Shown one piece after another: positions 25,771 through 35,993 of a stretch of DNA of 64,000 bases. Location of the stretch: positions 62,001 through 126,000 of IMG/VR virus record IMGVR_UViG_3300035698_008372; one strand, 5' to 3'. This DNA is from a virus. The notes beneath the pieces were generated by a model. The model was not told the origin of the DNA. It saw nothing but the letters and a program-made list of their open reading frames with translations, and did no database searches. Numbering within the stretch: the stretch's first letter is position 1; each line of letters opens with the position of its first letter. Position numbers and translations under genes: made by a program.

Positions 25771-26697
25771 ATGGTTAGAAAAACATCTCATTCGATATGG
25801 TGTGAATTATATCGACCAACATCAATGGAAACATTCGTAGGAAATGATCATCTCAAGGATAAAATTGATATGTACATTGAAACCAATGATCCGCCCCACC
25901 TGTTATTTCATGGTAAGGCGGGCACTGGTAAAACTACATTGGCCAAGGTCATACATAATAGTATAGACTGTGACCACTTGTACATCAATGCTTCAGACAA
26001 AGGTGGTGTGGATTACATTAGGACTGATATCATTCCATTTGCCAGTAGTGTTGGATTTAGGGAGTTGAAATTGGTTATCCTCGATGAGGCCGACTTTTTG
26101 ACTCCACAATTCCAAGCATCACTACGCAACGCTATGGAAACGTACGCGATGAATACTCGGTTCATATTGACTTGCAATTACCCCGAACGGATAATCGAAC
26201 CAATACAGAGCCGGTGCCAAATGTTTGAAGTTTATCCTCCAAGCAAAAAGGAAATCGCCGTACATGTCAGTGCAATATTGGCAAAAGAGGGTGTGAACCA
26301 TACCGCGAGTGACATCGGATTGATTGTCAATAGTAAATATCCAGACATTAGAAGTATTATCAATACATTGCAGAAACAATCAATTAATGGTGAGCTGAGA
26401 TTGGACAAGCGTTCGGTTGTGGAAAGTGACTATAAATTGAAGATATTGGATGTACTGAAAAAGCAGGATAAGAAAAACTCATTTGCTAGTATTAGACAAA
26501 TGGTGGCGGACAATTCAATCAGAGATTTCGCTGAGATTTATTCAATGTTATTTTCTGAGGTGGATGATTACGCTAAGGGTCATATCGCTCAAACGATATT
26601 GATTCTGGCCAGATACCAATTGAGTGATTCTCAAAGTGTCGATAAAGAAATAAATTTTATGGCATGCGTAATAGAATTGTTAGATTGTATTAAGTAA
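25771..26697 (+). CDS. 44: Clamp loader large subunit (gp44)
   Basis: 308 residues, AAA+ ATPase. Walker A is GKAGTGKTT near residue 50 and Walker B is VILDEADFL. The SRC arginine finger lies in PIQSRCQMF. With the gp62-like protein at 29324 it loads the gp45 clamp. The three Mom-like genes separate the two loader genes. Confidence 0.93.
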   Translation: MVRKTSHSIWCELYRPTSMETFVGNDHLKDKIDMYIETNDPPHLLFHGKAGTGKTTLAKVIHNSIDCDHLYINASDKGGVDYIRTDIIPFASSVGFRELKLVILDEADFLTPQFQASLRNAMETYAMNTRFILTCNYPERIIEPIQSRCQMFEVYPPSKKEIAVHVSAILAKEGVNHTASDIGLIVNSKYPDIRSIINTLQKQSINGELRLDKRSVVESDYKLKILDVLKKQDKKNSFASIRQMVADNSIRDFAEIYSMLFSEVDDYAKGHIAQTILILARYQLSDSQSVDKEINFMACVIELLDCIK

Positions 26698-27501
26698 ATG
26701 GAAGAACAATTTGTAGACACGTCGAGGGTAGAACTTAGGATTATTACTACCGCTATAGCAAAAAGGATGATTGTAAAATACCATTACAGTCACGCATGGC
26801 CCGCATCAACTCAAGCTCCATTAGGGGTATTCTATAAGACAGGCAAGAAACATAAGTTTCTTGATGAGGATGATGAAAAATTGATTGGTTGTATTGTCTA
26901 TGGCAATCCAGTTGGTCGTAGAGCGGCCGCATCTATAGTGGATAGTGATGAGATTAACGCTCATGAAAGTGTTTATGAATTGACAAGGTTATTCATCCAT
27001 GATGGATACGGCAAGAATATTGAGAGTTATGTTATAGGTCAATCGTTCAAATGGTTGAAAGAGAATAGGCCTAAAATCAAAATGTTGATCAGTTATGCCG
27101 ACCCAGCACAGGGTCATGTTGGAGGAATCTATAAGGCCACCAACTGGGGATACCAAAGTGCGGATGATATGAAGTTGATGTTCAATTACCCAATTTCATT
27201 AACAAACGATCCTTATGATTGGATTCATAGCCGTACTGTATTTTCAAGGTACGGAGTGACTCCATATCCAACGGATGATGCAGTAGCCAAAATGAAGAAA
27301 GCGGTGGGCCAGACATTCTGGATGAAACGAGAATGTGTGAAGCATCGCTATATTCAATTCTTAGTGGACAAGAGGGAAAAACGGAAATTGATAAAATTGC
27401 TGAAGCACCCATTTCGAGACTATCCTACAACGGCCGACGACGATAGTGAAATTATTGAAGTGATAGTTGACGGGAGTGGAAAATTTGGGAAGTTCATGTA
27501 A
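26698..27501 (+). CDS. Mom-like acyltransferase-fold protein, copy 1
   Basis: 267 residues. The core pattern matches Mom-type GNAT-like DNA modifiers as I remember them: KYHYSHAWPASTQAPLGVF, LIGCIVYGNPVGR, ELTRLFIHDGYGKNIES, SYADPAQGHVGGIYKATNW. Mu Mom converts adenine in DNA to a carbamoylmethyl form that resists restriction. A similar anti-restriction role is inferred, not shown. This copy is the most divergent of three and starts right after the gp44 stop. Confidence 0.75.
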   Translation: MEEQFVDTSRVELRIITTAIAKRMIVKYHYSHAWPASTQAPLGVFYKTGKKHKFLDEDDEKLIGCIVYGNPVGRRAAASIVDSDEINAHESVYELTRLFIHDGYGKNIESYVIGQSFKWLKENRPKIKMLISYADPAQGHVGGIYKATNWGYQSADDMKLMFNYPISLTNDPYDWIHSRTVFSRYGVTPYPTDDAVAKMKKAVGQTFWMKRECVKHRYIQFLVDKREKRKLIKLLKHPFRDYPTTADDDSEIIEVIVDGSGKFGKFM

Positions 27502-28268
27502 TGGAGAAATATACAGACATATCTAGAGTAAGTGTTCGACCAATAGATCGGACTACTGCTAAAGGTATCATTGAAAAATACCATTATAGTCATTTGATTC
27601 CAGCTACTTTACAGCTGTCATTGGGTGTATTTTATGAATCTGATGACACAGGTAAATTTTTTGATGACAATGAAAAATTGATAGGGTGCATAATGTATGG
27701 GCATCCATCTGGCAGAATGGTAGTGGATTCCATAACCGAAGGTGATTTGCTCGATCGGGAAAATATAATGGAACTTTTGAGGTTGTTTATCCATGATGGT
27801 TATGGCAAGAATATTGAGAGTTATGTAATCGGACAATCGTTCAAATGGCTCAAAATCAACAGACCAAAAGTAAAGGTGTTAATCAGCTTTTCCGACCCAG
27901 CAGAAGGTCATTTGGGTATCATATACCAATCGACCAACTGGTTGTTTCAAATGATTCCATCATCTGGTAAGTGGCAATTTTCAATGGAAAAAAACCCGTA
28001 TCATTGGGTACACCCCAGAACAATATTTGGAAGATATGGATTTTGTGGTGTGGAAGATATGAAAAAGTCATTTGATAAGAACTTCTATGCCAAGCGCCTG
28101 ACAAACAAATTTCGATATTTGTACATACTGACCAATAAATCGGAAGCTAGGAAAATCAAGAAAAATCTAATCCACGAACTACTGCCATACCCAAAGTCAA
28201 TTGATTATATGGAAGAAATAGTGGAAGTCGAAGTGAGCGGAAATTCGAAGCTCGGAAAGTTCATATAA
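27501..28268 (+). CDS. Mom-like acyltransferase-fold protein, copy 2
   Basis: 255 residues, clearly paralogous to copies 1 and 3 over the full length: KYHYSHLIPAT, LIGCIMYGHPSGR, ELLRLFIHDGYGKNIES, SFSDPAEGHLGIIYQSTNW. The C-terminal KLGKFI ending is shared in form by all three. Overlaps its neighbours by one base (TAATG). Confidence 0.75.
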   Translation: MEKYTDISRVSVRPIDRTTAKGIIEKYHYSHLIPATLQLSLGVFYESDDTGKFFDDNEKLIGCIMYGHPSGRMVVDSITEGDLLDRENIMELLRLFIHDGYGKNIESYVIGQSFKWLKINRPKVKVLISFSDPAEGHLGIIYQSTNWLFQMIPSSGKWQFSMEKNPYHWVHPRTIFGRYGFCGVEDMKKSFDKNFYAKRLTNKFRYLYILTNKSEARKIKKNLIHELLPYPKSIDYMEEIVEVEVSGNSKLGKFI

Positions 28269-29035
28269 TGGAAAAATATACGGATACTTCTAGGGTCACT
28301 ATAAGGCCGATAGACAAAAAGACTGGTATTAATATGATTAAAAAATACCATTACACTCACAAAGCACCTGGTACTACTCAGGATGTGTTGGGTGTGTTTT
28401 ATAAGGGTGAAGAAGCCAACAAGTTTTTCGATGATGATGAAGTATTGATCGGGTGCATGTTATATGGTCATCCAGTTGGTAGGTGGACAATAAAATCCAT
28501 TATCGAAGATGAAAATATCAAATCCTATAATGTGTATGAATTACTGAGGTTATTTGTACACGATGGGTATGGCAAGAATATCGAAAGCTTTGTCATAGGT
28601 CAATCATTTAAGTGGCTGAAAGAGAACCGACCAGAGGTGAAAATATTGGTGAGTTATGCCGATCCTGAAGCCGGTCATGTGGGCATCATATACCAATCAA
28701 CTAACTGGATGTTCCAGATTCCAGAACCAGGTGGAGCAATGATGACTTCACTAACCAAAGACCCGTATGTATGGGTTCACCCAAGGTCAATGCACGCAAA
28801 GTTTGGTGCTTGTGGGGTGGATGGTCTCAAAGAGGCATTGGACAAACCATTCTACATGAAAAAATCACCTCCAAAATTTAGATATGTATATCTATTGACG
28901 GACAAAAGGGAGAGCAAGATATTGAAATCGAAATTCGTATATCAACAATCTCCATATCCAAAAGAGCACGATTATGTTGAAAAAGTTATTGAAATGGTGC
29001 CCAATGAAGAGAAAAAATTTAGTAAATTTATTTAA
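28268..29035 (+). CDS. Mom-like acyltransferase-fold protein, copy 3
   Basis: 255 residues, the same length as copy 2 and its closest relative: KYHYTHKAPGTTQ, LIGCMLYGHPVGR, ELLRLFVHDGYGKNIES, SYADPEAGHVGIIYQSTNW. Tandem duplication followed by divergence is the simplest origin. Three copies could recognise different sequence contexts or form a complex; that is speculation. Confidence 0.75.
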   Translation: MEKYTDTSRVTIRPIDKKTGINMIKKYHYTHKAPGTTQDVLGVFYKGEEANKFFDDDEVLIGCMLYGHPVGRWTIKSIIEDENIKSYNVYELLRLFVHDGYGKNIESFVIGQSFKWLKENRPEVKILVSYADPEAGHVGIIYQSTNWMFQIPEPGGAMMTSLTKDPYVWVHPRSMHAKFGACGVDGLKEALDKPFYMKKSPPKFRYVYLLTDKRESKILKSKFVYQQSPYPKEHDYVEKVIEMVPNEEKKFSKFI

Positions 29036-29043
29036 ATGGTATA

Positions 29044-29052
29044 TATTTATAC
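29044..29052 (+). promoter_or_regulatory. Candidate promoter motif TATTTATAC
   Basis: A shorter form of the TATTTATATAC motif, 16 bases before the ATG at 29068. Confidence 0.35.
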
Positions 29053-29067
29053 CTGAAAGGAAATGTT

Positions 29068-29331
29068 ATGAGTCAATTAAATCCAAGAAAACCATTACCA
29101 AAATCACCACCAAAACTAGACCTAGCGAAGGCAGAAACCATCGTATGTGAACAAGAGGGGTGTGGTAATATGTTATTTCTTCAGTCATTCGTGATGAAAA
29201 GAGTATCGGCCATTTTGAGCCCAAGCGGTAAAGAAGAATTACTACAAATTCCAGTTATGAGTTGCGGAGCATGTGGTGGGGTCAATAAGGAATTCATGGC
29301 CGCATTCGGAGAACCCGACAGCGATGGTTAA
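29068..29331 (+). CDS. Conserved small zinc-ribbon-like protein
   Basis: 87 residues. The N-terminus is proline-rich (NPRKPLPKSPPK). CEQEGC and CGACG, about 40 residues apart, form a likely zinc ribbon. It sits directly before the gp62-like gene. Function unknown. Confidence 0.7.
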   Translation: MSQLNPRKPLPKSPPKLDLAKAETIVCEQEGCGNMLFLQSFVMKRVSAILSPSGKEELLQIPVMSCGACGGVNKEFMAAFGEPDSDG

Positions 29332-29773
29332 TACCAAGATCAAAAAGGCCAAAACCTTATTTGAACATGTAAACCATGTCAATGAAAAACAAACCAAAAA
29401 TTACTGGGAAACCTTATCTGAAGCCGATAAGAAAAATTGGTCCAATTATATGATCCACAGGTTTTTGTCGATGGAACCAGCATTTATTGAGATAGTGAAT
29501 GAGGTTCAAAAATATAATCTCACTCCGGATATGGTGTATAAATTCTACATAGATGTTCTGCCAAAGGGTAAGCGGTGGTTGAAATATGTAAAAAAAACGG
29601 CCAAACAGAAATTCGAGAGTGGATTGGTGGAATTGTTTGCAAAGCATTTTGAGGCTAGTATTCTTGAATCGACTGAATACATTGAATTATTGAGCCGATC
29701 TGAAATTGAAGAGATTTTGGACAAATATGGTCTGGATGCAAAAACAAAACGAAAATATCTGAAAGGAATTTAG
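29324..29773 (+). CDS. 62: Clamp loader small subunit (gp62-like)
   Basis: 149 residues, starting at the ATG overlapping the previous stop. The all-helical composition and the segment YKFYIDVLPKGKRWLKYVKK match the gp62 signature around its conserved P-x-GKR. It is the non-ATPase arm of the gp44/62 loader. The call rests on this motif, size and neighbourhood. Confidence 0.78.
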   Translation: MVNTKIKKAKTLFEHVNHVNEKQTKNYWETLSEADKKNWSNYMIHRFLSMEPAFIEIVNEVQKYNLTPDMVYKFYIDVLPKGKRWLKYVKKTAKQKFESGLVELFAKHFEASILESTEYIELLSRSEIEEILDKYGLDAKTKRKYLKGI

Positions 29774-29774
29774 A

Positions 29775-29954
29775 ATGTCATTACACAAGAGATGGTTAAT
29801 AGAAGAAATCCAGAAATACTGGAATGTAACACAAGAGGAAGCATTAAGGTATGCAGATACATACGATGCGACTGAGCAAGGTAGAGTTGAATTGAAAGCC
29901 ATATTGATCAAATGTGGAGTTTCCAGAGAAAAATTAAGAGAATTGAGATTATAG
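29775..29954 (+). CDS. Small helical protein
   Basis: 59 residues, AAAGGA upstream, ending in TAG. Helical and charged. No family recognised; tight spacing on both sides supports it. Confidence 0.6.
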   Translation: MSLHKRWLIEEIQKYWNVTQEEALRYADTYDATEQGRVELKAILIKCGVSREKLRELRL

Positions 29955-29962
29955 GAGCTAGT

Positions 29963-30580
29963 ATGGAAGAAAATGTAGATTTAGAAGAGGGTGTAAAAGA
30001 ACCCGGAGAAATAGAAGAAGTATCGGTGGCGTTTGATTTGGGGTCATTCCAATTGGATAATGGTATTGATTTGATCAATAACGCTCTCCATTTTGTGGGA
30101 GAATTCAATTCAGAATCAATCGCTGATATTATTAATAGGATGACATTTATGTATAATGTCAACTCCGAGAGGGATATCAATTTAATGGTGACTTCTCAAG
30201 GTGGTGATGTGTACGCATTATTCGGCCTGCTCGATTTTATACATGGCCTAAAGGTAAAGGTAAATGTGTATGTAATTGGTAGTGCATTGTCTTCAGGGGG
30301 TATCCTGCTTGCATGTACGACGGGTGAACGAGTGGTCGGCCCACATTCAGTGGTTTTATTCCATGATGGTGAAATATCAATGGGTGGCAAATTGGATGAT
30401 GTAAAGGGTCAAAGTAAGCACATGGAAATGTTAGCCGATAAAATTCTCGATATGTTGGAAGAAAAAACTTCAATGAATCGCAAGTTTTGGCTTGACAATA
30501 CCAAAAATGACTTGTATCTTGAAGCTGACGATTGTGTAACTTATGGGATAGCTGATAGAATTGGAGGAATGCATGACTAA
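29963..30580 (+). CDS. clpP: ClpP-like serine protease
   Basis: 205 residues from the ATG after TAGGAG. A ClpP fold is visible: INLMVTSQGGDVYAL, the catalytic serine in GSALSSGG, the histidine in VLFHDG and the aspartate near YGIADRI. The N-terminal 25 residues are acidic and unrelated to ClpP. Phage ClpP proteins often mature capsid parts, but here it lies among replication and nuclease genes, so the target is unknown. Confidence 0.85.
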   Translation: MEENVDLEEGVKEPGEIEEVSVAFDLGSFQLDNGIDLINNALHFVGEFNSESIADIINRMTFMYNVNSERDINLMVTSQGGDVYALFGLLDFIHGLKVKVNVYVIGSALSSGGILLACTTGERVVGPHSVVLFHDGEISMGGKLDDVKGQSKHMEMLADKILDMLEEKTSMNRKFWLDNTKNDLYLEADDCVTYGIADRIGGMHD

Positions 30581-31454
30581 TCACGTTTCCAATTCACAGG
30601 TAGTGAAGTATTCAAAATGCCCATTACATTGGAAATTGGAGTATATTGATGAGATAGGGGACTATGAAACGAATATCTACTTGATATTTGGTACATCCGC
30701 TCATACTGTTATACAATCGTATATCAAGACATTGTATAACGAAAGTGTTAAGAAAGCCAATGAAATGGATTTGGATCAAATGCTCATAGATGAAATGAAA
30801 TCGGAGTATGCTAAGGCACAGGAAAAGGGCGATCCGAATCCTTGTACCAAAGCAGAGATGATTGAATTTTATTATGATGGTATCAAAATATTCAGATATT
30901 TGATAGCACATCAGAAGGAATATTTCCCTAAGAGAAACCACAAATTACTCGGAATAGAAACTGGGTTGGGTGTGGAATATGGCCCAGTAGAATTCGCTGG
31001 GTATCTGGATGTGGTTATTCTGAATGATACCACTAAAAAGATCAAGATAATTGACTTGAAAACGTCTACCAATGGGTGGAACAAGTGGCAGAAAATGGAC
31101 AAATCCAAATCCAATCAACTGTTATTCTATAAGAAATTCTATGGAGAAAAGTTTAATATCCAGATGAATGACATTATGGTGGAATTTTTGATACTCAAGC
31201 GCAAGTTATATGAGAATATGGATTTCCCACAAAAGCGAATACAAAGGTTTGTGCCCGCAAGTGGTACACCTTCTATAAACAAAGCGATGAATGATTTGGA
31301 AACCTTTGTAAATGAGGCTTTCACTGAAACAGGAGAAAAGAATACGGAACGGAAATATCCGGCAAGGTCTGGCAAAAACAATAGAAATTGTACATACTGC
31401 CCCTTCAAAGATCATCCAAAGTATTGTGATCCAAAAGATAGGATAAGGGGTTAA
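30573..31454 (+). CDS. Cas4/RecB-type PD-(D/E)XK exonuclease
   Basis: 293 residues from the ATG after TTGGAGG. SKCPLHWKLEY near the N-terminus, then GYLDVVI and IKIIDLKTS (the D...DxK active site). A C-terminal cluster CTYCPFKDHPKYC, together with the early Cys, could hold an iron-sulphur centre. Likely a 5'-3' exonuclease in recombination or host DNA degradation. Confidence 0.82.
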   Translation: MTNHVSNSQVVKYSKCPLHWKLEYIDEIGDYETNIYLIFGTSAHTVIQSYIKTLYNESVKKANEMDLDQMLIDEMKSEYAKAQEKGDPNPCTKAEMIEFYYDGIKIFRYLIAHQKEYFPKRNHKLLGIETGLGVEYGPVEFAGYLDVVILNDTTKKIKIIDLKTSTNGWNKWQKMDKSKSNQLLFYKKFYGEKFNIQMNDIMVEFLILKRKLYENMDFPQKRIQRFVPASGTPSINKAMNDLETFVNEAFTETGEKNTERKYPARSGKNNRNCTYCPFKDHPKYCDPKDRIRG

Positions 31455-31456
31455 TT

Positions 31457-31900
31457 ATGACCATACTTTTAAGAATATTATTAACGGATATGCTGGATAA
31501 TCCAATGGAGAACATAGTTCTGCACAGAATTGAGAAGGCCACAAAAGAACTGAAAACTGGTTTTGCGGTTGAATTTTGGTATATCAAGGGGGAAGTGGGA
31601 GTTCCCAGAGTACAGAAATTTATTGATAAAATTTCAACGATGTTCCACTGCCAAATGTCGGTAAAAATGGTAGAATCTGATGCAGACCAACCACATGGAT
31701 TTGTACTCCCGCCACATGAAAAGCATGTGTGGTTCAATGTCACTCCAATGAGGTACAAGAATTTGCACATAAGTTATAGGTTTGAATATGTGTACGATGG
31801 AATAGAAGATATGGGTAACGCTGTATCCGATTTTATCAAAACAGTTAAATTCTATGAAAAACCAAAACAAGATAATAGACGACAAAAAAGGAACGATTAA
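31457..31900 (+). CDS. Unknown protein
   Basis: 147 residues, mixed alpha/beta, with a basic C-terminus (QDNRRQKRND). No family recognised. It overlaps the next gene by one base. Confidence 0.65.
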   Translation: MTILLRILLTDMLDNPMENIVLHRIEKATKELKTGFAVEFWYIKGEVGVPRVQKFIDKISTMFHCQMSVKMVESDADQPHGFVLPPHEKHVWFNVTPMRYKNLHISYRFEYVYDGIEDMGNAVSDFIKTVKFYEKPKQDNRRQKRND

Positions 31901-32307
31901 TGAATGTGAAAATCGGTATTGTGGGCAGTCGCAAATATGCCAATAATAGGAAAATGAAGGATATCATATTCAAGCTGAAAGAACGGTTTGGTGACGATGT
32001 TGAAATAGTAAGTGGTGAACAGAAGCAAGGTGCCGATGGAATGGCTAAGAAAATAGCATTGGAAATGGGCATGAAATATGTGTCATTCCCGCCAAAGCAT
32101 TATCCTTACAATAGTTATTGTATTATGGAATCATCCGATTATGGCAAGCCATACAGGGTGTGGTATTATAATGAACGGAATACTCAAATAGCCGAATATT
32201 CCGATTATGTGTTCGCATTCATTCCAGAGGGTGTGGATTCTAGGGGCACAATGGACACCGTAAAAAAAGCTCGTAAATTGGAAAAAAAAGTCGTCATTTT
32301 TAACTAG
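31900..32307 (+). CDS. SLOG/DUF2493-like nucleotide-binding protein
   Basis: 135 residues, Rossmann-like: IGIVGSRKYANNRKM at the start, VSGEQKQGADGMAKK in the middle, then YSDYVFAFIPEGVDSRGT. This is the SLOG/DprA-like order. Members bind nucleotides or nucleotide-derived signals. The ligand here is unknown. Confidence 0.75.
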   Translation: MNVKIGIVGSRKYANNRKMKDIIFKLKERFGDDVEIVSGEQKQGADGMAKKIALEMGMKYVSFPPKHYPYNSYCIMESSDYGKPYRVWYYNERNTQIAEYSDYVFAFIPEGVDSRGTMDTVKKARKLEKKVVIFN

Positions 32308-32315
32308 TTCATTGA

Positions 32316-32330
32316 TATATATAAATATAC
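32316..32330 (+). promoter_or_regulatory. Candidate late-type promoter
   Basis: The segment contains TATAAATA, the T4 late consensus, inside TATATATAAATATAC. It lies 12 bases before the ATG at 32342 and opens the glycan gene cluster. Confidence 0.5.
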
Positions 32331-32341
32331 AGGAGATAGAA

Positions 32342-32539
32342 ATGGATAAAGACAACACAAAATTAACAACGGTAAAGCTGATCGACGATTGATATAGGCA
32401 GTTCAAATTGCATGCTATCAATGACGATTTCACTTTGCAAAAACTTGTAAATCGAACCATACATAGATATGTAAATGACGATGTATATAGAAATGATATG
32501 TTAAATTATGATATGCCATTGAGTGGCAGTAAATATTAA
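32342..32539 (+). CDS. Small RHH-like protein, one in-frame TGA
   Basis: 65 residues with TGA at 32390 read as Trp (LIDD-W-YRQFK). The pattern TTVKLIDD followed by TLQKLVNRTIHRY resembles ribbon-helix-helix proteins that bind DNA. AGGAGAT precedes the ATG. It may regulate the following cluster; inference only. Confidence 0.7.
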
Positions 32540-32552
32540 TCGGAGGTTATAA

Positions 32553-34148
32553 ATGGCTGACAAAGTTATAAAGAATTGAAATGTCGGAGACATAAGAAAC
32601 GGGACAGAGGTTTTAGCACCAGAACAGAGAAAAACACTATTAATATTATCGGATGATCTGAGAATGTCGTCTGGGGTAGGGACAATGACTAGAGAAATAA
32701 CTATGGGTATTTGCCATAGATTTAATATCGTTCAAGTTGGTGGAGCTATAAACCATCCAGATAAAAATAAAGTGATTGATTTAAATCAAAGCTTTCAAGA
32801 CGGAACGGGTGTCCCAGAGGCACATTGCAAGGTGTATCCAGTTGATGGATATGGAAATTCGGATGTCGTTAGACAAATAATGAATACTGACAAACCCGAT
32901 GCCATACTACACTTCACAGACCCTAGATTTTGGGGTTGGTTGTATCAAATGGAACATGAGATTCGTCAGAATATTCCAATTTTTTACTACGCTTTGTGGG
33001 ATGATTTGCCAGTACCAATGTACAATAAAAGATTTTATGAATCATGTGACTTGATTATGTCAATTTCAAAACAATCACATTACATCCATAGATCGGCATT
33101 AATGGAAACTGACACCAAAATAATTGACATGACCATAAATGAGGTACTAAATGAATATCCAGACGGAAACAATATGGAGACCAGAGTTAGTTATGTTCCG
33201 CATGGTATCAATGAAAATGAATTCTATCCCATAGAAGAGGGTCATCCGGAATGGGATGATATGAGGAAATTTAGGAGTGAAGTCACTACAGGGACTCTTG
33301 GAAATATCGAATTTATATTCCTATACAATAGTAGAAATATTAGAAGAAAAATGACAACCGATTTGATATATGCATTTAAAGTATTTTGTGACGCTCTGCC
33401 CCAAGGTGAAGCCGACAAATGCTTATTGTTATTACATACACAGCCGGTTGACGAAAACGGAACGGATTTGCCAGCTGTAATCAGTGAATTGGTCGATAAC
33501 TATAATATCGTTTTTTCACATCAAAAATTAGATACTAAGCACATGAACTACCTATATAATATATCGGATGTCACTGCACTAATTTCTTCAAATGAAGGAT
33601 TTGGATTGGGCACAGCTGAATCATTAATGGCGGGTACTCCAATTCTGGTTAATACCACTGGAGGACTTCAAGATCAAGTTGGGTTCAAAAGAGAAGATGG
33701 TGAATATGTCGGAGTAGAAGATTATAGAGATGGTTGGGGTTCCAATCATGATGGTCGATATACTGAGCACGCGGAATGGTGTAAACCAGTCTGGCCTGTT
33801 AGTAGGGCTATAGTGGGTTCGGTTCCAACTCCATATATTGCAGACGACCGATGTGATTGGCAAGATGTGGCAATCAGAATGTTGGAATGGTATGGCACAC
33901 CAATAGACGACCGCAAAGCTTCTGGGAAGTCTGGTCGTGAGTGGTTACTTTCAGAAAAGACGGGGATGTCTGCTTCAGAAATGGCTCGACGATTTGTGGT
34001 TCACATGGATGAAACTTTTGAAAATTGGATGCCGAGAAAGAGGTTTTCAATGATTAAAGTTGAAATGCCGGAAAAAGTTATGAAGGAAAATGGCTTGAAA
34101 CTCACCAAAAAAATTGAACATGGAAATGTTTACATACCAAATAAATAG
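32553..34148 (+). CDS. Glycosyltransferase family 1-like, one in-frame TGA
   Basis: 531 residues from the ATG after CGGAGG, with TGA at 32577 read as Trp (KN-W-NVGDI). LILSDDLRMSSGVGT near the start and SSNEGFGLGTAESLMAGTPILV near residue 350 are GT-B features, the latter the nucleotide-sugar binding region. Probably transfers a sugar during glycan synthesis. It starts the run of sugar genes up to about 51 kb. Confidence 0.82.
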
Positions 34149-34162
34149 GAATAGGAAAAATT

Positions 34163-35518
34163 ATGCCAATACCAGAAAATAAAGTAATGTTAGTTTTTAT
34201 GGCCCCAGTGGCCACAAGATCAGGTTATGGTTCCCATTCTAGGGATATTATCAGGTCTATTATCAAAATGGACAAATTCGATGTTAGAATTCTGCCCACC
34301 AGATGGGGTGAAACTCCACAGGATGCGTTGGATTATCTCAATCCGGATGACAGGATAATCATAGATAGGTTGCTCCCTGAGCCCAAATTGGACAGACAAC
34401 CAGAGATATTCATGCAGTGTACAGTGCCAAATGAATTTCAGGCACCCGGTAAATATAATATCGGTATCACGGCTGGTGTCGAAACTACCATTTGTCCTCC
34501 AGAATGGATAGATGGAATGAATAGAATGGATATGAATATTGTACCTTCAAAATTCGTTAAGGATATGTTTGAGAGCCTGAAATTTACGGAGAAGAATGAA
34601 CAGGGTCAACCAGTAAGAGAAATCAAAATGGAAAAACCCATTGAAGTATTGTTCGAAGGAGCAGATACTAAAATCTATAAAAAGACCAGTGATTTCAGCA
34701 GTGAATTAAAAGAGGAAATGTCTCTTGTAAAAGAATCATTTGCATTTTTATTTGTGGGGCATTGGTTGCAGGGTGGACTTGGCAAGGATCGAAAGGATGT
34801 TGGAATGTTAGTTAGGATGTTTCTTGAGACATTCAAAAATAAGGCTAAATCGCCCGCACTTATAATGAAAACCAGTGGGTCTAGTTTTTCGGTGTTGGAT
34901 AGGGAAAACATGCTGGCCATGATTAATCAAATCAAACAATCATTGGGTAACCATAAATGGCCAAATATCTATGTGATGCATGGAGATTTGACTGACAATG
35001 AAATGAATGAATTGTATAATCATCCGAAGGTTAAGGCTCACGTAACATTCACTCATGGTGAAGGATTCGGCCGACCATTACTTGAAGCGGTGTTTAGTGA
35101 AAAGCCAATTATCGCTCCGAAATGGTCTGGGCACTTGGATTTCTTGAATCCAAAATATGTTACATTGTTACCAGGTGGACTTACTGCCGTGGATAAAAAC
35201 TCACTACAAAAGGGGTTGGTTGTCGATGGTGCAAAATGGTTCACAGTGGATTATGGTCACGCTGGCAAGGTATTGAAGGATGTGTTTGATAGTTATAAGA
35301 AATATACCCAAAATACAAAAATATTGGCGATGGCAAATAAAACCAAATTTTCTATAGAAGCGATGGATGCGGAGTTTTTGAAAATTTTGGATACACATCT
35401 TCCAGAATTCCCAAAATTGGTGGACAATCTCAAGCTCCCCAAATTGAAGAAAACGGGTGGCACTGTACCTAAAATGAAATTCCCCACATTAAAAAAATCA
35501 AGTAAACTTACTAAATAG
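34163..35518 (+). CDS. Glycosyltransferase family 1-like
   Basis: 451 residues, GT-B type: MAPVATRSGYGSHSRDI at the N-terminus and THGEGFGRPLLEAVFSEKPII for donor binding. A basic lysine-rich tail (LKKTGGTVPKMK) is unusual and could contact DNA or another polyanion. Related in plan to the preceding gene. Confidence 0.82.
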   Translation: MPIPENKVMLVFMAPVATRSGYGSHSRDIIRSIIKMDKFDVRILPTRWGETPQDALDYLNPDDRIIIDRLLPEPKLDRQPEIFMQCTVPNEFQAPGKYNIGITAGVETTICPPEWIDGMNRMDMNIVPSKFVKDMFESLKFTEKNEQGQPVREIKMEKPIEVLFEGADTKIYKKTSDFSSELKEEMSLVKESFAFLFVGHWLQGGLGKDRKDVGMLVRMFLETFKNKAKSPALIMKTSGSSFSVLDRENMLAMINQIKQSLGNHKWPNIYVMHGDLTDNEMNELYNHPKVKAHVTFTHGEGFGRPLLEAVFSEKPIIAPKWSGHLDFLNPKYVTLLPGGLTAVDKNSLQKGLVVDGAKWFTVDYGHAGKVLKDVFDSYKKYTQNTKILAMANKTKFSIEAMDAEFLKILDTHLPEFPKLVDNLKLPKLKKTGGTVPKMKFPTLKKSSKLTK

Positions 35519-35532
35519 AAAAGGGGTAAATC

Positions 35533-35697
35533 ATGAAAAATGATTGGCTGGTTGTAAAAAATGAAAAGGGTGAATTGGTAAAAATCAATGTCGAACCCGA
35601 AATATACAAATATGTTACACAATTGGAATACGCAATTAAATTCCCGATTAGGAGCAAGATTGCGGAATTGTATCCCGATAGATTTGGAGGGGAATAG
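35533..35697 (+). CDS. Small unknown protein
   Basis: 54 residues beginning MKNDWLVVKNEKGE, AAAGGGG upstream. Ends at a TAG whose last base begins the next gene's GTG. No family recognised. Confidence 0.6.
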   Translation: MKNDWLVVKNEKGELVKINVEPEIYKYVTQLEYAIKFPIRSKIAELYPDRFGGE

Positions 35698-35993
35698 TGT
35701 CCGATGTAATGACTGGAACATACGAAGAACTGAGGCATTGGTGATACGACGTAATGAAAATTATACCAAGAAATCAGAATATGGATTATGATAAATATCC
35801 ATATAGGGAATTGACTGACAAAATGACATTCAAAGATCAGGTCGACGCTGGAATAGGCGCGTGTAGGAAACTTGATCAAGACCCCGAATTTGCGTTGTAC
35901 TATATGAAATATGATAGGCGGTCAAAAAAGAATGCAGATGAAATTGATGAGATAGAACTGATAGTTATAAACCAACGTGTAAAAATAATATAG
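35697..35993 (+). CDS. Unknown protein, GTG start, one in-frame TGA
   Basis: 98 residues from GTG at 35697, five bases after GGAGGGG. TGA at 35742 follows a TGG, giving HWWYD. With the standard code only the part from an internal ATG would remain. Acidic and soluble, family unknown. Confidence 0.65.
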
